DNA from: Saprospiraceae bacterium
GTDB lineage: Bacteria; Bacteroidota; Bacteroidia; Chitinophagales; Saprospiraceae
DNA length: 64,000 bases
Reading direction: 5' to 3'
NCBI GenBank assembly: GCA_027486765.1
Contig: JAIXOO010000235.1
Span: forward strand, 1 to 64,000
Under the pieces are notes generated by a model, which searched no databases, was not told the DNA's origin, and worked only from the letters and a program-made list of their open reading frames with translations. A program made the position numbers and the translations under genes. Every line of letters starts with the position of its first letter. The stretch's first letter is position 1. Below are positions 9,716 to 19,960 of this stretch, one piece after another.

Positions 9716-10900
9716 CTACAAATTTTCTATTTTTTTCAGCAAGGCCTTGGTCTCTGAGGCATCCTGGCCAGTTTCGTTTGCTTTTTCAATCGCCTTTAAT
9801 GCATACGTCTTGGCTTGTTCTTTGTTGCCCAGTTTAAAATAGAGGGCAGCGGCAGTATCGTTGTATTGAAACATGTCTTTGATTACTATGGCTTTTAACG
9901 CCCAGGAAAGTGCTTTCTCCAAATACACTTTGTCTTTCGTTTCTTCATAAAAAGCTAAGGCAACATTGTTGTATAGGTGGCCGCTAAAGCAGGGATACTG
10001 ATCAAAATATTGGGTTGCATTGACCAGGAGCTCCGGGGTATTTTTTTTCATCATGTTATGATTCACTGTAAACAAAAGCCAGTATTGATCAAATAATTCC
10101 TCGGGCAAATATTTGAGTCCGTATGCTTTGGCCAGTGTGAGATCAAAGTCCCGTTGGTCATAATTATAGGAATAAAGGCTCATGCTGTTCATAACCACCT
10201 CGTCTACCAGGTTGAATATTTTGGCCTCGCTGTAAGCTTCAATGAAGTCCTTTTTGTGTTTCAGCAGGAAGGGAAAGGTACTTTGCTCAGGAGATTTCAA
10301 GCCCATCAGCAGGATGTCCATGTTCTCCTTGCTGAGCCAATTGTCTTGAGTAGAAAAATAAGCCTCGTATACACTCCCCAGCAAGTCGTAGTCGGTCAAA
10401 TCCTTGGCCATTATGGTCAGCCTTTTGAGCAGTTCCGGAGATCGGTCGCCTTGGAAAAATCGGTTTTTCAATGGAAAAAACTGGTGCGCTGTATCGGTAC
10501 TGTTTACGCCCATCGCTAAAAATTGTTCCATGGTCATCGTCCCCATTGCACGATGTACTAGCTCGCCTTTTCCATCAATAAACAGGTAACTTGGATAGGC
10601 CATAATGCCGTATTTAATAGCGAAATCATTGGCTTCGGCCTTATCCATGTCCAACTGAACATTGATGTATTTGCCGTTGTAGGTTGCTCCCGCCTGCTCG
10701 GCAGGATATATCTTTTTTTGCATATCCTCACAATTGTGGCAGGATAAGGAATAGGCCACTACAAATATCAGTTTGTTTTCACTTTGGGCTTTGTCCAGAA
10801 TGGTTGACCAGCTATTTTCAGCTGACTCAAATTGGATGCCTTGCGCAAAACCAGTGTGAAGCAGTAAAAAGCTCAACAGCGCAAAAAACGACCTTTTCAT
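9716..10900 (-). CDS. thioredoxin-fold protein with C-terminal helical/TPR-like region
   Basis: ILDKAQSENKLIFVVAYSLSCHNCEDMQKKIYPAEQAGATYNGKYINVQLDMDKAEANDFAIKYGIMAYPSYLFIDGKGELV. Confidence 0.8.
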   Translation of the reverse strand: MKRSFFALLSFLLLHTGFAQGIQFESAENSWSTILDKAQSENKLIFVVAYSLSCHNCEDMQKKIYPAEQAGATYNGKYINVQLDMDKAEANDFAIKYGIMAYPSYLFIDGKGELVHRAMGTMTMEQFLAMGVNSTDTAHQFFPLKNRFFQGDRSPELLKRLTIMAKDLTDYDLLGSVYEAYFSTQDNWLSKENMDILLMGLKSPEQSTFPFLLKHKKDFIEAYSEAKIFNLVDEVVMNSMSLYSYNYDQRDFDLTLAKAYGLKYLPEELFDQYWLLFTVNHNMMKKNTPELLVNATQYFDQYPCFSGHLYNNVALAFYEETKDKVYLEKALSWALKAIVIKDMFQYNDTAAALYFKLGNKEQAKTYALKAIEKANETGQDASETKALLKKIENL

Positions 10901-10920
10901 ATTGCATGGATTTTTGAAAA

Positions 10921-10949
10921 GGGCTGAGCAACCCGAGATTGCTCAGCCC
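10921..10949 (-). terminator. rho-independent-like terminator downstream of the AbfB/Cys-rich gene
   Basis: GGGCTGAGCAA-TCTCGGG-TTGCTCAGCCC followed by TTTTC on the minus strand. Confidence 0.75.
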
Positions 10950-10967
10950 ATCGATGGATGGTGAAGA

Positions 10968-12491
10968 TTATTTAAAGTCTTTACACAGCGGTTTGTTGAA
11001 CGCTTTCACAACATTGGCTACGCCAGTTGGGTCAAGATCTTCCCAACTGAATTCGCCGGTCAATTGCGCTTCGTAAAATGTAGAAGCAGCATTTTCAGCA
11101 GCGGATTCGAGCAACTCCTTGCCCATTTCCTTTGCTTTACGGATCATTTGGCTCTTGATGCTTGCTTTGGCAATGGTTTTGGCACTGGTTACTGCTGCGG
11201 ATTTGGCCACGGCAGAACCGCCACCCGACAAGGCAATGCCAGTAATATTCACGACCATTTCAAGAGGAGTTGTCACCTGGCTCACTACTGCCTTTATGCA
11301 AGCATTAGTAGTGCGCGCACAACCGGCAGCACACTTGATAGGGAAAACATTGGGGCACTGGTTGGCCCAGCACACGGGGCCTACACCATTAAATCCAGCA
11401 GGACATGGGACATAACAGAGGCCAGCTTGATTTACTTTCCCAGCGGGGCAGTTTTTGGGTACAGTGCCTGCGCCCCTGCCATAACTTGGCTTTGTACAAG
11501 ACACCCCAATGTCTATAAATCCAGCAGGGCATACCGGGCTACAAATACAGCAGCCTGCTGGGCTAAAGCCCTCACTGCATTTTGGATACATGATTTCGCC
11601 GTATTTTTCACAGCCTTGACGGTTGTCTTTTTCACAGCGTGCTTTTGCTGCATCCAGATTGAGGCCATCCCCAAATTTCCAAGGGTATCCTCCGCCCCGG
11701 CCATAAGCGGCTGGTTTGGCACAAAATGCACCATCGTCACGGTATCCCGGAGGACAAGATTTCCAGCATACCGGCCCTACACCTACATAACCAGCCTGGC
11801 ATTTGGGATAGCAAAGCCCTGCGTCTAAATCTTCATTTGGCCCACAGATGTTAGGGAATGTACCCGCGCCTCTGGTTCTTGATTCCGTCCAGCACATGTC
11901 GGCATCTGGCGGAAGGTTTGCTGTCACATTGCCTGTTCCGGGAGGGGTTACGTTAACGCTACTATTTTGAACAAAAAAAACTTCATTGTCCCTGGCATAA
12001 TCTGCCACTTGAGTGATGAATAATTCATTGTTTCTTGGTCTTATGTAATGCCCGGGAAAGTTGAATGACTCGAAAGCAAAGGCAGACGAAGTGGAATTGG
12101 TCCTTTGCCGAAATGAAGCATCTTTCTTGTTCAAATCACTAGCAATGGGTCCCAGTACGATACGATAATTTTGATGCCGTAGAAATTGCCCTGGGAGGTT
12201 GACAGATTCAAATGAAATGCAATCCGCACAATCCGTCGAAAGCCCCCGAACTATTTTAAAAGATGCATCTTTTTGATCCAACGCTGATTTGATAGGCTGA
12301 ATGTATGCATTGTAATTAGAATGTCGGATGTAAAGGCCAGGATATTGAAGCGATTGAAAAGAAACGGCTGATTGCGCTTGTGAGAAAATGCCCAAACAAC
12401 AAAGTATCAAAGTTGATACCGAATACCTTATGGTGTAGAACCGGGTGAAAAAATTTTCCCGATCAAACAAAAAATGACTCCTTAGTTTCAT
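10968..12491 (-). CDS. secreted AbfB-domain (beta-trefoil) plus Cys-rich repeat protein
   Basis: Three repeats SFQSLQYPGLYIRHSNY / SFESVNLPGQFLRHQNY / AFESFNFPGHYIRPRNN with K/D-ASF motifs; then CPxGY/CxxGPVCW repeats. Confidence 0.72.
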   Translation of the reverse strand: MKLRSHFLFDRENFFTRFYTIRYSVSTLILCCLGIFSQAQSAVSFQSLQYPGLYIRHSNYNAYIQPIKSALDQKDASFKIVRGLSTDCADCISFESVNLPGQFLRHQNYRIVLGPIASDLNKKDASFRQRTNSTSSAFAFESFNFPGHYIRPRNNELFITQVADYARDNEVFFVQNSSVNVTPPGTGNVTANLPPDADMCWTESRTRGAGTFPNICGPNEDLDAGLCYPKCQAGYVGVGPVCWKSCPPGYRDDGAFCAKPAAYGRGGGYPWKFGDGLNLDAAKARCEKDNRQGCEKYGEIMYPKCSEGFSPAGCCICSPVCPAGFIDIGVSCTKPSYGRGAGTVPKNCPAGKVNQAGLCYVPCPAGFNGVGPVCWANQCPNVFPIKCAAGCARTTNACIKAVVSQVTTPLEMVVNITGIALSGGGSAVAKSAAVTSAKTIAKASIKSQMIRKAKEMGKELLESAAENAASTFYEAQLTGEFSWEDLDPTGVANVVKAFNKPLCKDFK

Positions 12492-12697
12492 GTAGATAAA
12501 GTTTTAATGGTGAATTTTCCTCAAAGTTCGGATCATCACAGCTGCGGGGCGCATGATTGGAGGTGAGCGGTGCTGCCAGTGTAATGAATGGAGTATTTTT
12601 TGGTATTGAGCGGGAATGATTGGTGGCTTGAATTCCAGTTTTAGCCGTATCTTAGACGCGCCCTAAATCATTGTCTTGCCCAAACGCCAATTGAATC

Positions 12698-15103
12698 ATG
12701 AAGAAAGTTAAATTAGTTTTTTTCTTTTTCTTTTTGTGCTGTTATTCAATCTATTGTCAACAATTCTTAATCGAAAGCCTCCAAAAAAAATTACCCATCA
12801 CCGTTGATCCGATTCAAAAAATTGACCTCCTCCTGGGTTTGACCAGGGCCAACATATTTGTGAATGGACAGGCCGAGGCGAGTGTTTATGTAAAGCAAGC
12901 CATGCAATTGGCAAAAAACCAAAACTATAAAGCAGGCATAGCCATGGCGATGCTGTTCATGGAACAGGTAGAGGTTTTAGGTGTTCGGACTACAACCATT
13001 GATTACCCAGGAGAGGCCCTAAAAATTGCACGGTCTATTCCTTCCAAATCGGTGGAAGCGTTTGCGGCCTATCATGTGGCAGAACAATACATTTATGAGC
13101 GAAACGACTACAAAACAGGCCTAGAAATACTACACAAAGCCCTGAAGAAAACCGACAAAAGTGTACCTGATAGACACATCGGCAACATTCACAAGGTGAT
13201 GGCAATAGCTTACTCCCGAATGGGTGAATCGACTAAAGCCATTGATCATTTTCAAAAAGCACTTTATTATTTCAATCGCTTGAAAACCCATCCTTTTATC
13301 GATCCTCTGCTGGGACGCCCCAGTTACATGGATGCAGACGGTGGGGAGTGGAATAAATCACAGGTACTGCTTTATTTATCGAGAGAGTTCTACAACAAAG
13401 GAGACCATCAAGAAGCACTACACCTATTGAAAGAGGCTCTTGCGCTTTCGAAAAAGTACAATTTGCGCGGCAATGAAGCCTGGGCCCTTGAAGAAATGGC
13501 TGTTAATTACATCGCAATGGGCACCTTTGACCGGGCAATCGAAAACTACCAACGCGCTATTGGTATTTATGAAAAAAACAAATCCCTATACTATCTGGCT
13601 CCTACTTTGCAGGAGTTAGGATCTTTGTTTTACCGCATGAAAGATTGGGCAGTGGCAGACAGCTACTTCAAAAAAGCATTGGCCATCAATCGGTCTTTGC
13701 CTGACACCCTCGGCATGATGAGCAATTACAGCCGGATGGGGCAGGTAGCGATTGCGCAAGCTCAGCCCCAAAAAGCTTTGCAATTGTATCAGGAAGCCGC
13801 TCTGCTGAATGCAAAAATCAAAGACTCTACCACTTTGTCAACAGTATACGCCAATATGGCCATGGCCTGGAAAGCTTTAAAAAAATTTCCCCAGGGCTTG
13901 CTCAATTACCAGAAAGCCCTCCAGCTCAACCAGCATTTCAACAATCAGATACTTGCTTTGGGGAATTTGATTGGAATCAGCACGATTTATGTGGAACAAG
14001 CTCAACCGGATTCTGCCCAATACTATGCGGAGTCGGCTCTAGTTCAGTCAAAAAAATATGGCTCCCTGGAGCAACAAAAAGTCATTCAACTCTTGATGAG
14101 TCAAATCAATGAACAGCAAGGGGACCATCAAATGGCATTGCAGCACTACAAAAACTACCAACTATTAAGCGACAGCATCTACACGAACGAGGCACAAGCG
14201 AAACTCAAACAAGAGCAGGTGCGCCAAAACGTTGCCGATTACCAAAAAGAAAAAGAACAGGCCAAACGCGAAGCAGCCTTGCTCAATACCCGCAATCAAC
14301 TTTATTTGGCCCTGGTACTCGCTTTTTTGAGCATCATTTTGTTGGGGGGCTTTCTATTTCTCCAATTGCGCAAAGCCCGGAATCAACTCAAAGCCCAAAA
14401 TCTACAGCTTCAACAACTCAATGCAACCAAAGACAAGTTTTTTGGCATCATTGCGCACGACATCCGCAGCCCGATCGTTGCACTGGAAGGCGTGGGCGAA
14501 CAAATGACGTATTACCTGGAAAAACAACAAGCAGATAAATTAGCGCGCCTGGCCAGCAGAGTGGAAAAAACCGCGCAACAGCTCGGCACCCTGCTCGATA
14601 ACCTACTCAATTGGGCGCTGTTGCAACAAGGTGTAATCCCTTATCACCCCAAACCCATCAACGTAAAACAGGCAATGGTAGAACTCATGGAAATTTTTCA
14701 GGCCAATGCCCAGGCCAAAAACATCCAGCTGGAAAGCAATATTCCCGAAGATCTGATCGCTTATGCAGATGAAAATACCTTTCAGGCAATTTTGCGCAAT
14801 TTGCTCAGCAATGCCATCAAGTTTACGCCCAGCGGTGGCAAGGTCGCTGTGACTACGGAGAACAAAGAGCACAAAGTGTTCATCAACATCAACGACACTG
14901 GAACTGGAATCTCGGTTGAAAAAATGGCTAAACTATTTGCGATTGACAAAGCCAGCGAAAAAGGCACTGCCGGAGAAAAAGGTACGGGTTTGGGCTTGCT
15001 GCTTGTAAAGGAATTGGTGGAATTGAACAAGGGAAAGGTGCTGGTTGAAAGCAAAATCAACCAGGGGTCTCGTTTTACGGTGTCCTTGCCCTTGTCCGCA
15101 TAA
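12698..15103 (+). CDS. TPR-containing sensor histidine kinase
   Basis: Multiple TPRs, TM, HisKA FFGIIAHDIRSPIVALEGV, HATPase NLLSNAIKFTPSGGKV...GTGLGLLLVKELVELNKG. Confidence 0.92.
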   Translation: MKKVKLVFFFFFLCCYSIYCQQFLIESLQKKLPITVDPIQKIDLLLGLTRANIFVNGQAEASVYVKQAMQLAKNQNYKAGIAMAMLFMEQVEVLGVRTTTIDYPGEALKIARSIPSKSVEAFAAYHVAEQYIYERNDYKTGLEILHKALKKTDKSVPDRHIGNIHKVMAIAYSRMGESTKAIDHFQKALYYFNRLKTHPFIDPLLGRPSYMDADGGEWNKSQVLLYLSREFYNKGDHQEALHLLKEALALSKKYNLRGNEAWALEEMAVNYIAMGTFDRAIENYQRAIGIYEKNKSLYYLAPTLQELGSLFYRMKDWAVADSYFKKALAINRSLPDTLGMMSNYSRMGQVAIAQAQPQKALQLYQEAALLNAKIKDSTTLSTVYANMAMAWKALKKFPQGLLNYQKALQLNQHFNNQILALGNLIGISTIYVEQAQPDSAQYYAESALVQSKKYGSLEQQKVIQLLMSQINEQQGDHQMALQHYKNYQLLSDSIYTNEAQAKLKQEQVRQNVADYQKEKEQAKREAALLNTRNQLYLALVLAFLSIILLGGFLFLQLRKARNQLKAQNLQLQQLNATKDKFFGIIAHDIRSPIVALEGVGEQMTYYLEKQQADKLARLASRVEKTAQQLGTLLDNLLNWALLQQGVIPYHPKPINVKQAMVELMEIFQANAQAKNIQLESNIPEDLIAYADENTFQAILRNLLSNAIKFTPSGGKVAVTTENKEHKVFININDTGTGISVEKMAKLFAIDKASEKGTAGEKGTGLGLLLVKELVELNKGKVLVESKINQGSRFTVSLPLSA

Positions 15104-15115
15104 AACCAGGCTTGC

Positions 15116-15841
15116 ATGAAAATACTCATCGTAGAAGATGAAGAATTGTACGCTGACAAGCTCGAAATGCTGGTTGAAAAACTGGAATACGAACTTGTTG
15201 GCATTGTAGACAACAGTGCGGATGCTTTGGCCAAAATCCGCCAAAATCCGCCCGACCTCATTTTGATGGATGTTCACATCCAGGGGCAGCACGATGGCAT
15301 CGAACTGGCCGATCTCATCAATCGCGAATTCAATATCCCGGTAATTTTCATTACTTCGCTACTCGATGATTTGACCTTCAATCGGGCCGCACGCGCCAAA
15401 CCCATCTATTTCCTCAACAAACCCTTTAGCGACATCCAACTGCAACGAAGCATTGAACTGACCGTTCGGCAATTGGGTACACAGGCCAACGATACACCGG
15501 AATGGGAGCAGGATGTCTTTTCAAAAGAACATTTGTTCATCAAAGTGCGGCAAAAACTGGAGAAGGTCGCCATCAAGGACATCGTTTACCTGGAAGCTGA
15601 TGGACGCTATTGTCAGATTTTCACCGAGAGAAAAAAATACCTGGTTCGATTGAGCCTTCAGGAATGTATGGCGCTGTTGCCTGCTACTGACTTCCTCCAA
15701 ACTCATCGCAGTTACCTCATCAATACTGAGAAAATTCAGACAATTGATTTACAGGATAATTTCATTCAGTTTGATAAATTCCAGGTGCCCCTGAGCAAGC
15801 GGCACCGGGAAGTTCTGTTGAAAAAATTGAATTGGTTATAG
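15116..15841 (+). CDS. LytTR-family response regulator
   Basis: Receiver domain (MKILIVEDEELYADKLEML...DLILMDVHIQG...NKPF) and LytTR domain (DIVYLEADGRYCQIFT...FLQTHRSYLIN). Confidence 0.93.
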   Translation: MKILIVEDEELYADKLEMLVEKLEYELVGIVDNSADALAKIRQNPPDLILMDVHIQGQHDGIELADLINREFNIPVIFITSLLDDLTFNRAARAKPIYFLNKPFSDIQLQRSIELTVRQLGTQANDTPEWEQDVFSKEHLFIKVRQKLEKVAIKDIVYLEADGRYCQIFTERKKYLVRLSLQECMALLPATDFLQTHRSYLINTEKIQTIDLQDNFIQFDKFQVPLSKRHREVLLKKLNWL

Positions 15842-16012
15842 CAGCTGGATTTTTATTAATTGAAAACAGTTGTATCGAATGCACCGGAGGTAATGGCATA
15901 AATTAACCCCAAAAAACAGCCGCCCCATGTCTACCCTAATTCCACGGAAGCGGCTGCTAGCAAACTATCCAGTCTACTGAACACTGCAATAGAGGGAACC
16001 CATAACACACAT

Positions 16013-16936
16013 CTAAAAATCCAGTGAATAAGCAAAGCTTACGCCATGCGATACGGCATTTTTTTTGCGGTCCAAACGCTGTTGAAAGCGGTAACCAAAA
16101 GAAAAGGAATGCGTTTTGGAAAATTTGTATTCCAGCCCGGTATCGTAACGAAAGCGATCCCATTCCCAAACGCCTTCGTCAAAAGCTCCATTGACGGAAA
16201 AATTATTGAACCAAATGTGGCGATCTTTAAATTCCCAGTCGGTACCCAGTCGGGAGCTGAAATCGGAGTCCAGCCTCAACTTGCCTTTTCTGGATTCAGC
16301 GCCCAATTGGTAAGCAATCCGGTATTGCAAGTCGAATTTTTTGCTGGGCATTTTGGGCTGTAGCGTGAGGTCGGTTCGGCTCAGGTGCCTGATATCTTCA
16401 TTGTCCAACAACAAGGAGTAAGATTGACCGAATCGCAACCACTTGCGAATTTTGTAATCAAAATCAAGGGTAGAAGAGGAGCGCCAACTCAGGTCGATGC
16501 GGTAGGGGTCATCATTCAGGTCATTAAAACCGGGGTTCGAGCCGCTGCCTGAGCCTTTGTTTGAGCCATCAGGTGTACTCCCTTTGATCGTGTTGTCATC
16601 ATCGTCATCATCGTCATCTTCGTCATCGTCATCATCGTTGTCATCATCATCCTTATCATCATCGTCTTTGTCCTCGTCATCCTTATCCTTATCATCATCG
16701 TCATTGCCTTCACGCAAAAAGGGAAAAAGTTCAAATTCGTCGAAGATGCGGTCGTATTTGCGCTCGATGTTTTTGATCTCAGGGGTCAGCTGCAATTGTT
16801 GCGAAAGCTCGATTTTCGTTTTTTTATCCAGCTTAAAACTTTTGGCCGCATCTAGCCTAAGATTAATGCCCACTTGCTGGGCGTTTAAGCTCAAAGAAAT
16901 AATCAGCAATGCAATCAGGGTAATCAGGTTTTTCAT
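16013..16936 (-). CDS. DUF2490-like outer-membrane beta-barrel protein with poly-Asp insert
   Basis: Signal peptide; barrel-like C-terminus (GLEYKFSKTHSFSFGYRFQQRLDRKKN); NDDDDKDKDDEDKDDDDKDDDDNDDDDDEDDDDDDDDN. Confidence 0.68.
   Translation of the reverse strand: MKNLITLIALLIISLSLNAQQVGINLRLDAAKSFKLDKKTKIELSQQLQLTPEIKNIERKYDRIFDEFELFPFLREGNDDDDKDKDDEDKDDDDKDDDDNDDDDDEDDDDDDDDNTIKGSTPDGSNKGSGSGSNPGFNDLNDDPYRIDLSWRSSSTLDFDYKIRKWLRFGQSYSLLLDNEDIRHLSRTDLTLQPKMPSKKFDLQYRIAYQLGAESRKGKLRLDSDFSSRLGTDWEFKDRHIWFNNFSVNGAFDEGVWEWDRFRYDTGLEYKFSKTHSFSFGYRFQQRLDRKKNAVSHGVSFAYSLDF
16590..16705. repeat. trinucleotide (GAT/GAC) microsatellite inside a CDS
   Basis: Run of catcgtcatcatcgtcatc... encoding the Asp tract. 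Confidence 0.9.
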
Positions 16937-16997
16937 TGGTAATGGATTAAATGAACAACCTGATATTGCAAGAAGAGAAAAATGTTACCCGAAAATT

Positions 16998-19142
16998 TTA
17001 TTTAAAAATTGAAACGGAACCAAATTTTACAAATTCCTTTCGCCCTTCTGGCCGAATGCGCAAAACGTAGTAGTACACTCCAGGAGGTAAAGCACCGCCA
17101 TCACGGGAAGTGCCCGTCCATTGGTTTTCATAGGGTTCCTGCACAAAAACTTTGTCGCCCCAGCGGTTAAAAATGGTGATGTCACTTTTGGCGTAGTTGG
17201 AAGGGCAGCCCAGTTTGTCGATGAGGTTGAACACCAATTGGTCATTGTAGCCATCGTCATTGGGGGTAATGCCTTCCGGAAAAATCGCCCTTGGGTCAAT
17301 TTTTTCCAACTCACAAATGGCCGCTTCATCGTTGAGCACAAAGGCTACCCAACTTGTATCACAGGCATTGGGGCATTCTGCGGCGCAAATGCTGTAATAA
17401 AGGGTATCGGCACCACTCTGACCTGCTTTTGGCGTATAGATCAGCACATTGTCCACCCCGATGCTACCCGAGCCTTTTTTGCCCTGTTGCAGTACATTCA
17501 ACTCAACTAGCGCGCTGCCCGCATAAAGCTTCAGCGAGAGGGGGTCTTTATTGACTTCAATGCCGGGAAAATCCTTCCCGGAGGGTGCTGCCGGAATGGT
17601 GATTTGAATTTTAGCCTGGCTGTAATTGGCACAGCCCACTGCCGACAAGGTCCAGATCGCTTCTACGGTTCCGGCCCTTTGTGGGCGAAAAGTAGTTTGG
17701 GCATTTTGTGTATTAGCCAGGGTACCTACGTCATTGGATAAGCTCCAGCGACCACTTGTTCCGGCCGGCAAATTGCCTTGCAAGCGCAAATTTTCAAACA
17801 AACAAGCAGAAACAGCCGCTGATCCAGTGACGGTGGCGGGTGCTAAATTGCCAGTTGCGGAATTGAGCACCACGGCGAGACTAGCCTGGCAACTGCGGCT
17901 ATCCCGCACACTGATTGTATAATTCCCGGGCCCTAAGCCCGCAAAAGTAGCGTTGTTTTGAAAACTCCCCCCGCCAAGCGCATAGGTATACGGGGCCAAA
18001 CCACCCTGTGCCTGTACTTGAATTTGGCCGTCGTTGCCCGCACAGGTAGGTTGGCGCAGACTGGAAACGCTCGCGCTAGGACTGGCTGCACCTTGCAGAT
18101 TAGCCGTTGTCGTGGCAGTGCAGCCATTGGCATCGCGCACAGTGACGCTGTAACTGCCCGCTGCCAGATTGGCGAAGCTGCCCGAACTTTGGAACGCGCC
18201 ACTATTCAGGCTGTACTGGTAGGGCGATGCGCCGCCTGAGCCCTGTGCAGTGAACGCACCATTATTTTGCCCGCAGCCGGGTTGGGTCACGTTGGTGATG
18301 CTGAGACTGGGGGCACCAGGTGCAGTCAGGTTTTGCGTTTGCGTGCTGGTGCAGCCATTGCCATCGCGCACCGTGACGCTGTAACTGCCCGCTGCCAGAT
18401 TGGCGAAGCTGCCCGAACTTTGGAACGCACCGCTATTCAGGCTATACTGATAAGGCGAAGCACCACCTGAACCTTGAGCAGTGAACGCGCCGTTGTTTTG
18501 CCCACAGCCAGGTTGAGTTACGTTGGTAATACTGAGATTGGGCGCGCTGCCCGCATTCAGGGTTACATTCTGCGTGCTGGTACAGCCATTGGCATCTCTT
18601 ACACTTACGGTATAATTTCCTGCTGCAAGATTGGTAAAACTGCCCGAACTTTGGAACGAAGCACCATTCAAGCTGTATTCAAAAGGCGAAGCTCCACCAG
18701 TTCCACTGGAGGTAATGCTGCCATTGTTTTGATTACAGTTCGGAGCACTTGAGCTGATGTTCTGGCCAGGAGCACTGAACACTTCGAGACTGGTACTTTG
18801 GTTGATGTTGGCCGTACAGCCCAGGACTGTTACCGTCAAAAGGGTTGCAGTAGCGGTAGCTGAAAGGGTATGCTCCACCTCGTGTTCGTTGGACACACCC
18901 GTCAACTGAAAAGTTTGCCCACCGATGCGATAGCTAAGATCAAAAACTGCTGTATCGTTGTCATCATCATCGTCATCATTGGAAGCCAGTATGAATTTTA
19001 GGCGAAAAGTTGCCGGGCTACAGCCACCACCCACAACTTCCATGGCTCCGCTGGGAGGCAGGGTATCGTCGTCGCATTGAGCCAGAATGATGATGGGCAA
19101 AAGAAACAAACCCAAAACCAGAATGCCGATTTTTAGAGCCAT
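16998..19142 (-). CDS. SprB-repeat surface protein with gliding-motility-type C-terminal domain
   Basis: SprB-like repeats (GGASPYQYSLNSGAFQSSGSFANLAAGSYSVTVRDANGC); C-terminus IFPEGITPNDDGYNDQLVF...ITIFNRWGDKVFVQEPYENQWTGTSRDGGALPPGVYYYVLRI. Confidence 0.9.
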   Translation of the reverse strand: MALKIGILVLGLFLLPIIILAQCDDDTLPPSGAMEVVGGGCSPATFRLKFILASNDDDDDDNDTAVFDLSYRIGGQTFQLTGVSNEHEVEHTLSATATATLLTVTVLGCTANINQSTSLEVFSAPGQNISSSAPNCNQNNGSITSSGTGGASPFEYSLNGASFQSSGSFTNLAAGNYTVSVRDANGCTSTQNVTLNAGSAPNLSITNVTQPGCGQNNGAFTAQGSGGASPYQYSLNSGAFQSSGSFANLAAGSYSVTVRDGNGCTSTQTQNLTAPGAPSLSITNVTQPGCGQNNGAFTAQGSGGASPYQYSLNSGAFQSSGSFANLAAGSYSVTVRDANGCTATTTANLQGAASPSASVSSLRQPTCAGNDGQIQVQAQGGLAPYTYALGGGSFQNNATFAGLGPGNYTISVRDSRSCQASLAVVLNSATGNLAPATVTGSAAVSACLFENLRLQGNLPAGTSGRWSLSNDVGTLANTQNAQTTFRPQRAGTVEAIWTLSAVGCANYSQAKIQITIPAAPSGKDFPGIEVNKDPLSLKLYAGSALVELNVLQQGKKGSGSIGVDNVLIYTPKAGQSGADTLYYSICAAECPNACDTSWVAFVLNDEAAICELEKIDPRAIFPEGITPNDDGYNDQLVFNLIDKLGCPSNYAKSDITIFNRWGDKVFVQEPYENQWTGTSRDGGALPPGVYYYVLRIRPEGRKEFVKFGSVSIFK
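17940..18750. repeat. tandem SprB-type repeats, about 230 nt per unit
   Basis: Repeated ...gctgcccgctgccagattggcgaagctgcccgaactttggaacg... blocks encoding near-identical units. Confidence 0.85.
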
Positions 19143-19960
19143 TAGTTGCTGATTTTGATGGAAACAATTGCCGTTTTACTCGACAAAATTTGACCTTCGG
19201 TGGAACTGACCACAATCAAATAATAGGTACCATTCAACAAGTTGCCGGGCAACGCAATTTGCTCTTTTACCTGCAATTGTGCGTTGGCCGGGATGTTGCT
19301 CAAGGTTTTGGTTTTTAACAATTTATCGCTCCAATCCAGAACGCCATCTTCGGAGAAGAAGTAGCGCAACTCGGTCAATGGGGTGGCTTGTTCAAAAATA
19401 TTCTGAATCGGGGTACTGACCTCCATGTTTTCGCCTGAACGAAATACTTTATTGGGAGTTGCTACACTGCCAATGAGCAGAAAAATCTGTCGCTGCGCCC
19501 CAAATGCCTCATTCTCTGCCAATAAATCACTCGCTTCAATGGCGACAGCCCCACTTTTGCGCAAAAAGCCTTTGTCTAGTGGCCCCATTTTCGAGTTGCT
19601 TTTGCCATCATTGGCCACTACGGTGTAGTAATAATCCACGTTGGGCAAGGCCGTATAATCGCACAACCAGGTGCTTTTTTGCCAGGCATTGCTCACTTCC
19701 TGCAATGAGCTGGCCTTGGAACTGGTAGACCGAAAAACCTTGTATGCCAATGCCTGTTCACTGGCCTCCCAGCGGATGAGGATGAACTTATCGTAGATGC
19801 CATCACTGGCACTGATTTCGCGTGGCGCTTGTGGAGTAGCGGTACTACTCCAGTTTACATTTGGGGCACCCATTTCCAACTTCGAAGTATCTTCTTGCGA
19901 AAACCCTGCTCCATAAATACAGAGCACGAGGCCAAGTGAGTACAATGATTTTTGCAACAT
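19142..19960 (-). CDS. secreted fibronectin type III-like protein
   Basis: PREISASDGIYDKFILIRWEASEQALAYKVFRST...DYYYTVVANDG; stop/start overlap (TAATG) with the downstream SprB-repeat gene. Confidence 0.65.
   Translation of the reverse strand: MLQKSLYSLGLVLCIYGAGFSQEDTSKLEMGAPNVNWSSTATPQAPREISASDGIYDKFILIRWEASEQALAYKVFRSTSSKASSLQEVSNAWQKSTWLCDYTALPNVDYYYTVVANDGKSNSKMGPLDKGFLRKSGAVAIEASDLLAENEAFGAQRQIFLLIGSVATPNKVFRSGENMEVSTPIQNIFEQATPLTELRYFFSEDGVLDWSDKLLKTKTLSNIPANAQLQVKEQIALPGNLLNGTYYLIVVSSTEGQILSSKTAIVSIKISN

Noticed and set aside
12698-15841. TPR histidine kinase plus LytTR regulator as a new system
   Set aside because: A common Bacteroidota two-component layout.
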